A stretch of 13,286 nucleotides of DNA from JBCBST01 sp039819115. Its GTDB lineage: Bacteria; Bacteroidota; Rhodothermia; Balneolales; Balneolaceae. The stretch lies in assembly GCA_039819115.1 (NCBI GenBank), contig JBCBST010000095.1:1-13286 (forward strand), read 5' to 3'. The translations under genes and the position numbers were made by a program. Of this stretch, positions 1 to 5,627 are shown in pieces; position 1 is the stretch's first letter; each line of letters begins with the position of its first letter. Under the pieces are notes generated by a model. It worked only from the letters and a program-made list of their open reading frames with translations, did no database searches and had not been told where the DNA came from.

Positions 1-76
1 CCTTTGAGGATGAAGATGAGAAGACAGAGTATACACTTCGTTATGAGAAGGCAGGCTCGAAAGTCATCCTCAAAGG
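1..76. repeat. 13-bp perfect inverted repeat flanking a 50-bp segment
   Basis: Positions 1-13 (cctttgaggatga) are the exact reverse complement of 64-76 (tcatcctcaaagg), with 50 bp between. The repeats fall inside the partial minus-strand gene. If the enclosed segment is inverted, the minus-strand frame continues without a stop, changing from TFEDDFRACLL... to TFEDEDEKTEYTLRYEKAG..., which looks more like real protein. Because codon boundaries coincide on both strands here, either orientation stays open. This is compatible with a local inversion by template switching or recombination between short inverted repeats, or with a read or assembly artefact at a contig end. Confidence 0.7.
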
Positions 77-398
77 TATATCTCATTCTGTCGGGAAATT
101 CAATTTCGTCGATTTGATCCGGAGGAATCATCAGATCAGAAAGGGCAGAAGAACCAAGGGAACAGAACCGTTGATGTTCTTCATTTAAAAAATCCATGTA
201 TTCAATTCTGAATTGGTTATCTCTGATACCGGTTATGATGAGGGAATAGGCAATATTTGCAGCATAGTTAAACCGATCCCTTATATCGTCTTCAAGATGC
301 TTGACGTCTTGTTGACGGGCAAAAAAATAGAACTTTAGAGCTTTTTCAAACACCACTTTGTCCTGTGGGTTCAATATCTTTGTTCGAGGTTTTATCAT
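1..398 (-). CDS. Unrecognised protein, 5' part, runs off the left edge
   Basis: An open frame starts at the ATG complementary to 396-398 (MIKPRTKILNPQDKV...) and stays open for about 132 codons to the window edge, so the C-terminus is not seen. I do not recognise the family. The visible part is soluble, rich in charged and aromatic residues (FYFFARQQDVKHLEDDIRDR), with no signal peptide or membrane segment in the first 107 residues. It is divergent from the thioredoxin-like gene, with only 29 bp between the two starts and no obvious Shine-Dalgarno site. Something is odd in the outer 76 bp. There the minus-strand frame becomes cysteine- and leucine-rich (ACLLITKCILCLLIFIL), whereas the same DNA flipped reads as a plausible acidic continuation in the same frame (see the inverted repeat). 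The gene is probably real from 77 to 398; the sequence of 1-76 is doubtful. GC content is lower than in the neighbouring housekeeping genes. Confidence 0.6.
   Translation of the reverse strand, partial: MIKPRTKILNPQDKVVFEKALKFYFFARQQDVKHLEDDIRDRFNYAANIAYSLIITGIRDNQFRIEYMDFLNEEHQRFCSLGSSALSDLMIPPDQIDEIEFPDRMRYTFEDDFRACLLITKCILCLLIFILK
375..382 (+). promoter_or_regulatory. Possible -7 promoter element for the thioredoxin-pdxH-trmB run
   Basis: TATCTTTG matches the Bacteroidetes-type -7 consensus TAnnTTTG and would put the transcript start near 389, about 40 nt before the ATG at 428. No well-spaced TTTG -33 element is visible, and the site lies inside the first codons of the divergent gene. It is a weak sequence match only. 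Confidence 0.25.
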
Positions 399-427
399 GA
401 ATACGATTTGACAAAACATACGATTTT

Positions 428-1006
428 ATGGCGGCAACCCCATCCACAATGTTAGCTCTTGGAACCAAAGCACCTGCCTTTGATCTTCCCGATTACCTGG
501 GCAACATACATTCATTTCAACTCGGAGAAGGTCAGAATCCACTTTTAATAGCCTTTATATGCAATCATTGTCCCTTTGTTGTGCACATCATGCCACAGTT
601 TGCAGCCTTAGCACGCGATTGTGCCAGCCGTGGTATCAGAGTGATTGCCATAAGCTCAAACGATGTGGAACATTATCCGCAGGATGCTCCTGATAAGATG
701 CAGAATTTTGCTCAGGCCTATCAGTTAGACATTCCCTATCTCTACGATGAAACCCAGGAAATAGCAAAAGCTTACCATGCCGCGTGCACACCCGATTTTT
801 ATCTATTTAATGCCAATCACGAGCTCGTATACAGAGGACAATTTGACGACAGCCGGCCGGGAAATACTACACCTGTTACCGGCAAAGATTTAGCGAGAGC
901 CATAGACGTGTTGATGAACGAGGGTTCAATAATAACTACCCAAAAACCTAGTATTGGGTGCAACATAAAATGGAAACCGGGGAATGCTCCCCATTATTAC
1001 GGATAA
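428..1006 (+). CDS. Thioredoxin/peroxiredoxin-like family protein (AhpC/TSA-redoxin fold)
   Basis: This 192-residue protein has the redoxin fold. It opens with GTKAPAFDLPDYLG, typical of AhpC/TSA proteins, followed by the redox motif C45-N-H-C48 in the context FICNHCPFVVH. Further conserved cysteines sit at C120 (ACTPDFYLF) and C178 (PSIGCNIKWKPG), a pattern seen in the PRX-like thioredoxin family proteins of about 190 residues. It has no signal peptide, so it probably acts in the cytoplasm as a thiol-disulfide reductase or peroxidase; the substrate is unknown. The ATG at 428 gives the normal family length. Another ATG seven codons in (449) is possible, and neither has a clear ribosome binding site. 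The TAA at 1004-1006 directly abuts the pdxH start, so the two are surely cotranscribed. Confidence 0.9.
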   Translation: MAATPSTMLALGTKAPAFDLPDYLGNIHSFQLGEGQNPLLIAFICNHCPFVVHIMPQFAALARDCASRGIRVIAISSNDVEHYPQDAPDKMQNFAQAYQLDIPYLYDETQEIAKAYHAACTPDFYLFNANHELVYRGQFDDSRPGNTTPVTGKDLARAIDVLMNEGSIITTQKPSIGCNIKWKPGNAPHYYG

Positions 1007-1651
1007 ATGACACAAGAAGAACTCCAGCAACTACGCCAGGATTATGCCAAACATGCACTGGACGAAAGTGATGTTAACGCCGATCCTTTTGAACAACTAA
1101 AAGTATGGATAGAAGAAGCATTAACCGCTAAGGTACCAGAGCCTAATGCGTTTAGTCTTGCAACGGTAGATAAAGATGGAAAGCCACATAACCGGGTGGT
1201 GTTACTAAAAGGTATGGATGAACGAGGCATCCATTTTTTTACGAATTATGCGAGCGACAAAGGACAGGAAATAGACGATAACCCAAATGTATCGGTCTGT
1301 TTTTTGTGGCTTGAATTAGAACGTCAGGTTCGGATAGATGGCGTAGCCTCAAAACTAACCGAAGAGGAGAACAACGAATACTTTCAGGTTCGGCCATACA
1401 AAAGCCAGATCGGAGCTTTGGCATCAAATCAAAGCGAGATTGTGGAGAATCGAAGTATCCTGGAAGATCGCTTTGCCGATTTAGAGCGTCAGTATGTGGA
1501 GGGTGAAGTACCTAAACCATCTACCTGGGGTGGATACTCTATCAAACCATCCAGTTTCGAATTCTGGCAAGGTCGTCGCAGCCGACTCCATGACCGGATT
1601 AAGTTCGAACAGGAGAACAACCAATGGATCATCAAACGGTTATCTCCCTGA
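1007..1651 (+). CDS. pdxH: Pyridoxamine/pyridoxine 5'-phosphate oxidase
   Basis: PdxH uses FMN and oxygen to oxidise pyridoxine or pyridoxamine 5'-phosphate to pyridoxal 5'-phosphate, the last step of PLP synthesis and salvage. The 214-residue length is standard. The FMN-binding flavin fold starts at FSLATVDKDGKPHNRVVLLKG (about residues 49-69). The mid region has FFTNYASDKGQEI and RPYKSQIGALASNQS. The C-terminal dimerisation domain has WGGYSIKPSSFEFWQG and the signature R193-L-H195-D-R, matching the substrate-binding Arg and His near the C-terminus of the E. coli enzyme. It starts on the base after the stop codon of the thioredoxin-like gene, and trmB follows after 3 bp, so all three look like one transcript. 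No motif residue appears to be missing. Confidence 0.97.
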   Translation: MTQEELQQLRQDYAKHALDESDVNADPFEQLKVWIEEALTAKVPEPNAFSLATVDKDGKPHNRVVLLKGMDERGIHFFTNYASDKGQEIDDNPNVSVCFLWLELERQVRIDGVASKLTEEENNEYFQVRPYKSQIGALASNQSEIVENRSILEDRFADLERQYVEGEVPKPSTWGGYSIKPSSFEFWQGRRSRLHDRIKFEQENNQWIIKRLSP

Positions 1652-1654
1652 GGC

Positions 1655-2323
1655 ATGCCGAAGAATAAACTAAAGCGTTGGGCAAAAGTTGAGGATTTGC
1701 CCAACTTTTTGGATTGCGATACTTACTTGGAAAGGAAAAAACCCTATCCCAAAGAACAATGGAATACCGAAGAGTTCGGTAACCCTAATCCCATAACGCT
1801 GGAACTGGCTTGCGGAAAAGGGGAGTACTCCATTGGAATGGCAGGCCTGTACCCGGAGAGAAATTTCGTTGGTGTAGACATTAAAGGGCACCGCATGTTT
1901 GTTGGTGCCGAACAGGCTATTGAACAGGAATTACCTAACGTTCGCTTTTTGCGAGCCTTTATTGACCATCTCGACCATTACTTTGGAAAAGGGGAGGTAA
2001 ATGAAATCTGGATCATATTTCCCGATCCTTATTTACGAAAAGCCAGAAAACGACTTACGTCACCAAAATTTCTGAATCTATATCGCACATTCTGCCATCC
2101 GGAGTGTACCATCAATCTTAAAACGGATAGTATTGAGCTGTACGAATATACTCACCAGGTAATACGTGATGAGAGACTGAGCATTCTCAGAGATGTCGGG
2201 GACATTTACAAAGACACACCAGACGATTCCTTACTTACCATTCAAACGTTTTATGAGCAGATGCACTTAGAAGCGGGTAAGCAGAGTAAATTTATTTCAT
2301 TCAGGCTGAATCCAGACTCCTGA
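1655..2323 (+). CDS. trmB: tRNA (guanine-N7-)-methyltransferase
   Basis: TrmB methylates G46 in the variable loop of tRNAs with S-adenosylmethionine. The 222-residue protein has a class I methyltransferase fold: motif I LELACGKGEYS at residues 49-59, the acidic residue D75 in FVGVDIKGHR that would hold the SAM ribose, and the family signature IIFPDPYLRKARKRLTSPKF around residues 120-139. The usual FPDPWPKKRH stretch is modified to FPDPYLRKARKR, as in several Bacteroidetes-like versions. The C-terminal TIQTFYEQMHLEAGK matches the TrmB region that contacts tRNA (usually TxFE or TxYE). The ATG lies 3 bp after the pdxH stop, with CTGAGG just upstream as a possible weak ribosome binding site. It is the last gene of the run. 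Confidence 0.93.
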   Translation: MPKNKLKRWAKVEDLPNFLDCDTYLERKKPYPKEQWNTEEFGNPNPITLELACGKGEYSIGMAGLYPERNFVGVDIKGHRMFVGAEQAIEQELPNVRFLRAFIDHLDHYFGKGEVNEIWIIFPDPYLRKARKRLTSPKFLNLYRTFCHPECTINLKTDSIELYEYTHQVIRDERLSILRDVGDIYKDTPDDSLLTIQTFYEQMHLEAGKQSKFISFRLNPDS

Positions 2324-2336
2324 ACCTTCCTTTTTT
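2300..2336 (+). terminator. Weak candidate terminator after trmB
   Basis: A 6-bp stem (ttcagg 2300-2305, cctgaa 2319-2324) with a 13-nt loop overlaps the trmB stop codon. It is followed by a T-rich stretch with six consecutive T at 2331-2336. The stem is short, so termination may be partial. Confidence 0.35.
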
Positions 2337-2344
2337 ATCCCCTC

Positions 2345-2374
2345 TTGATTTTACGCATGGATTGGTTAACTTTG
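2345..2374 (+). promoter_or_regulatory. Promoter of the tetR-fadE unit (Bacteroidetes-type)
   Basis: TAACTTTG at 2367-2374 fits the TAnnTTTG -7 consensus, and TTG at 2345-2347 lies 19 bp upstream, a spacing typical of Bacteroidetes -33/-7 promoters. Transcription would start near 2381, about 25 nt before the tetR ATG. The -7 element lies inside the palindromic operator, so a bound repressor would block it. Confidence 0.5.
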
Positions 2375-2384
2375 TTAAGTTAAC
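2365..2384. promoter_or_regulatory. Palindromic operator, probable TetR autoregulatory site
   Basis: A perfect 8-bp dyad, gttaactt (2365-2372) and aagttaac (2377-2384), surrounds a 4-bp centre tgtt. A further GTTAAC half-site at 2388-2393 follows 4 bp downstream, so the hexamer GTTAAC occurs three times in 29 bp. Size, symmetry and position just upstream of tetR are what is expected of a TetR-family operator. That this regulator binds it is an inference. Confidence 0.7.
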
Positions 2385-2404
2385 ACTGTTAACCTAATCA
2401 CACT

Positions 2405-3007
2405 ATGCCCAATACTGAGTTAAATCTAAGAGACCGTATTCTTGAGATCAGTCGAATACTGGTATACGAAGAGGGACATCAATCCCTTACCATGCGTAAA
2501 GTTGCCAAACTCGCCGGAGTAACAGCAACAAGTATCTACCTGTATTTTCAGAATAGAGATGAGCTGATCCACACTCTGATCGAAGAATCGGTCGAGGAGT
2601 TAAATCGACATATCGAGCAAACCGCAGAAGCCCAGACCGATACGGTAAAGCGGGTGGAGACGATCACAAAAGCTTATGTCGATTTTGCCTTGGCTAACCC
2701 GGAAAAGTATCAGATCATATACATGATTCAGGGCGAAGATATGGCCCGGTACCCCAAGGAGAAGTTCAGAAAAGTAAGGCGAGGGTTTCAGGTATTAGCT
2801 ACAACTATATCAGAGGGAGTAGCACTGGGCGTAATGGAAGTGGAAGACCCGGTGCTGGCTGCCTACTCCATTTGGGGACAGCTACACGGCATTACATCGG
2901 TGGTACTTAGCCAGCGTTTGGACCGCCGGATAGAGACTGAAAAATTCATTCAGGAATCACTGAATTACATCGTTCAGGGCTTTCTGATCCAAACCACCAT
3001 TTCTTAA
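2405..3007 (+). CDS. TetR/AcrR family transcriptional regulator (WHG-type C-terminal domain)
   Basis: The 200-residue protein has the N-terminal TetR DNA-binding domain: RDRILEISRILVYEEGHQSL, then the helix-turn-helix TMRKVAKLAGVTATSIYLYF at residues 29-48. The C-terminal ligand/dimer domain contains W157-G-Q-L-H161-G162 in SIWGQLHGITSVVLS, the hallmark of the TetR_C WHG subgroup. It sits 19 bp upstream of the fadE-like gene on the same strand, and a palindrome overlaps its own promoter. The simplest reading is a repressor of itself and of the acyl-CoA dehydrogenase, released by an acyl-CoA or fatty acid. The ligand is inferred from the neighbour only. The ATG at 2405 is preceded by no strong Shine-Dalgarno site. 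Confidence 0.92.
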   Translation: MPNTELNLRDRILEISRILVYEEGHQSLTMRKVAKLAGVTATSIYLYFQNRDELIHTLIEESVEELNRHIEQTAEAQTDTVKRVETITKAYVDFALANPEKYQIIYMIQGEDMARYPKEKFRKVRRGFQVLATTISEGVALGVMEVEDPVLAAYSIWGQLHGITSVVLSQRLDRRIETEKFIQESLNYIVQGFLIQTTIS

Positions 3008-3026
3008 TTAAACGTAGAGGATCATC

Positions 3027-5525
3027 ATGGAAAATTTAGTATCTGTTTTGTTTGGATTCTTTGGTGAAGTGCCCGCATGGGCAGCGATTGGAAGTGCTCT
3101 TATTATTATGATTGGCTTTGCCTATAGCGGTGTTCCACTTTGGTTATGGGCTGTTGCCGGATACCTGGGACTGATTGGTTTAGATGCCGGAATTCCTGTT
3201 TTTGCAGGCTATACGGCATTGGTGCTCCTGTTTAATGTAAAACCAATTCGTAGATCCCTGATCAGTAAGCCGGTTATGAAGTTGATGGAGGCATTAAAGT
3301 TTTTGCCGGCTATTTCCGAAACGGAACAAACCGCCATTGAAGCAGGTACGGTATGGGTGGAGGGAGAATTGTTTTCCGGTAAACCCGATTTCAAGCGCAT
3401 TCTTAGTGAATCCTATCCTGAGTTGACCAAAGAGGAACAGGATTTTTTAGATGGTCCTGTGGAAGCGCTTTGCGCGATGACCAGTGACTGGGAAGTGATG
3501 AAAAGCAAAGAGTTCTCGGATGAAACATGGGATGTAATGAGAAAGGAGGGCTTCTTTGGTCTGATTATTCCCAAGAAATTCGGAGGTCATGAATTTTCTG
3601 TTACTGCACACAGTGCCATAGTGGCTAAGCTTGCTTCCCGTTGTGGTCCGCTTGCTACAACCGTTATGGTTCCAAACTCTCTGGGGCCTGCCGAACTGTT
3701 AATGCACTACGGAACCGATGAACAAAAAGAATACTACCTGCCCCGGCTTGCCGCAGGGGTGGAAATGCCCAGTTTTGCGCTGACCGAACCAGGTGCAGGG
3801 TCCGATGCAGGTGCTATTCAGGCAAATGGAATCGTGTTTAAGGCAGAAGATGGAAAATTGTACCTCAGGCTCAACTGGAACAAACGTTACATCACTCTCG
3901 CTGCGATTTCCACTGTATTGGGGTTGGCGTTTAAATTGAAAGACCCGGATAATCTGTTGGGTAAAGGAGAAGATTTGGGCATTACCTGTGCATTAATCCC
4001 AACCGATGCTCAGGGAGTAGAACTCGGAAAACGACATGATCCGCTCGGGATCCCTTTTTACAATTGTCCAACCCGGGGGAAAGATGTGGTCGTTTCTGTC
4101 GATGCCATTATTGGTGGCACTGAAGGTGCAGGAAATGGCTGGCGCATGCTCATGGAATCATTGGCTGTTGGACGGGGTATTTCTCTGCCTGCTCAAAGTG
4201 TGGGAGGGGCAAAGCTGGCAACCCGCGCGGTAGGTGCTTACAGCGCTATCCGGCGCCAGTTTGGACTTAGTATAGGAAAGTTTGAGGGTATTGAAGAACC
4301 TATGGCCCGTATCGGAGGGTACACCTACCTGATGGAAGCTGCCCGAAAGTACACCACGGGAGGGCTCGATAAAGGGGCGAAACCGGCTGTGGTAACCGCT
4401 ATTGCCAAGTATAATTTTACCGAACTTGGGCGGGAGATTGTAAACGACTCCATGGACGTAGTTGGTGGAGCAGGAATTTCCCGGGGTCCTCGTAATATTT
4501 TTGCCACGAATTATACAGCTATGCCCATTGCCGTAACTGTTGAAGGTGCTAACATATTAACACGTACGCTTATGATATTCGGGCAGGGCGCCATTCGGTG
4601 CCATCCTTATGCGTATCGCGAAATTGATGCCCTGATGAACAGGGATGTCAAAGCGTTTGATGAAAACTTCTGGAAGCACGTGGGGCATGTGGGAAGGAAT
4701 AAAGCCCGTGCGTTTATGCTCAGCATTACCCGAGGAAGATTAGCCGGCTCGCCAGTCTCTGGTCCGGCTGCGAAGTACTTCCGGCGCCTCGCGTGGGTTT
4801 CAGCATCGTTTGCGTTCTTTGCTGATGTAGCCTTAGGCTCCTATGGTGGAGCCTTAAAACTGAAGGAAAAAATAGCAGGGCGTTATGCTGATATCCTCAG
4901 CTGGATGTATCTGGCCACCGCTACCCTGGTTCGGTTCGAGGCCGAAGGCCGACGCCAGGAAGACCGGGCATTTTTCGATTGGGCTATGCAACATGCATTT
5001 TATCGTATGCAAATCGCATTTGAAGGCATTCTTAGAGAGATTAAGGTGCCCGGGTTTACATGGGCTTTCCGTTTAGCTGGCGTTTGGGGACGATTAAATC
5101 CCGTTGGTACGGCTCCATCCGATAAGCTAGGACATCAAATAGCCCAGGCTATGCAAACTCCGGGAGAACTCCGTAACCGGATGACCCACGGTATTTTTAT
5201 CCCGGAGGATAAAGAAGAAGCTGTTGGCCGTTATGAACACACGCTGGAGCTGATTACCAAAGCCGGCCCTCTGTACAAAAAGCTCTACAGAGCAATGAAG
5301 GCCCGCGAGCTACCGAAAATGGATTACCTGCACCTGGTTGAACCCGCTATAGAGAAAGGGGTTTTAACCACCGAAGAAGGCCTGTTGGTGAGAACGGCTG
5401 AACGGAGCCGGGATGATGCTATACAGGTTGATGATTTCACTCTGGAAGAGTATCAGAATCAGCTTCCCAATGTTCCGGAAGGGGAGGGTTTGACAACGAC
5501 ACGGGTGGAGGAAGAACCAGCTTAA
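3027..5525 (+). CDS. fadE: Membrane-anchored FadE-type acyl-CoA dehydrogenase
   Basis: This 832-residue protein matches the long FadE class (E. coli FadE is about 814 residues), which catalyses the first, FAD-dependent oxidation of acyl-CoA to trans-2-enoyl-CoA in beta-oxidation. About three hydrophobic segments occupy residues 16-71, so it is anchored in the inner membrane. The acyl-CoA dehydrogenase core follows: SDETWDVMRKEGFFGLIIPKKFGG, then the FAD/substrate loop ALTEPGAGSDAGA (251-263), and E506 in VEGAN, the position of the catalytic base in this family. The last ~290 residues correspond to the DUF1974 extension specific to FadE. The start is supported by AGAGGA at 3016-3021, 5 nt before the ATG. 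It is cotranscribed with tetR and ends at a good intrinsic terminator. Chain-length preference cannot be read from the sequence. Confidence 0.93.
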   Translation: MENLVSVLFGFFGEVPAWAAIGSALIIMIGFAYSGVPLWLWAVAGYLGLIGLDAGIPVFAGYTALVLLFNVKPIRRSLISKPVMKLMEALKFLPAISETEQTAIEAGTVWVEGELFSGKPDFKRILSESYPELTKEEQDFLDGPVEALCAMTSDWEVMKSKEFSDETWDVMRKEGFFGLIIPKKFGGHEFSVTAHSAIVAKLASRCGPLATTVMVPNSLGPAELLMHYGTDEQKEYYLPRLAAGVEMPSFALTEPGAGSDAGAIQANGIVFKAEDGKLYLRLNWNKRYITLAAISTVLGLAFKLKDPDNLLGKGEDLGITCALIPTDAQGVELGKRHDPLGIPFYNCPTRGKDVVVSVDAIIGGTEGAGNGWRMLMESLAVGRGISLPAQSVGGAKLATRAVGAYSAIRRQFGLSIGKFEGIEEPMARIGGYTYLMEAARKYTTGGLDKGAKPAVVTAIAKYNFTELGREIVNDSMDVVGGAGISRGPRNIFATNYTAMPIAVTVEGANILTRTLMIFGQGAIRCHPYAYREIDALMNRDVKAFDENFWKHVGHVGRNKARAFMLSITRGRLAGSPVSGPAAKYFRRLAWVSASFAFFADVALGSYGGALKLKEKIAGRYADILSWMYLATATLVRFEAEGRRQEDRAFFDWAMQHAFYRMQIAFEGILREIKVPGFTWAFRLAGVWGRLNPVGTAPSDKLGHQIAQAMQTPGELRNRMTHGIFIPEDKEEAVGRYEHTLELITKAGPLYKKLYRAMKARELPKMDYLHLVEPAIEKGVLTTEEGLLVRTAERSRDDAIQVDDFTLEEYQNQLPNVPEGEGLTTTRVEEEPA

Positions 5526-5528
5526 CGG

Positions 5529-5547
5529 AAAACGATAAAATCGTTTT
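5529..5547. other. AT-rich hairpin after fadE
   Basis: A perfect 8-bp dyad, aaaacgat and atcgtttt, with a 3-nt loop lies 4 bp after the fadE stop. It is followed by neither a T-run nor a GC-rich stem, so it may only protect or pause the 3' end. The stronger terminator is downstream. Confidence 0.4.
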
Positions 5548-5570
5548 GACATCTATTGTGACATATCTTG

Positions 5571-5606
5571 GCCCCGCAGAGTGAAATCTGTGGGGCTTCC
5601 TTATTT
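5571..5606 (+). terminator. Intrinsic terminator of the tetR-fadE unit
   Basis: A 10-bp stem, gccccgcaga (5571-5580) and tctgtggggc (5587-5596), has one G-U pair and a 6-nt loop, and is followed by the T-rich tail ttccttattt. It lies between the convergent fadE and patatin genes. On the opposite strand no U-tract follows, so it serves mainly fadE. Confidence 0.8.
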
Positions 5607-5627
5607 CTGTATACTCATACTCGCTGG

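Noticed and set aside
3..188. Plus-strand open frame FEDEDEKTEYTL... ending at a TAA at 186-188
   Set aside because: Only the first 25 residues look protein-like, and they fit better as the flipped interior of the minus-strand gene. The rest (SHSVGKFNFVDLIRRNHQ...) is antisense to the clear minus-strand coding frame.
399..427. TTGACA at 408-413 as a sigma70 -35 box
   Set aside because: No -10 box at the right distance, and it would start transcription inside the thioredoxin-like gene.
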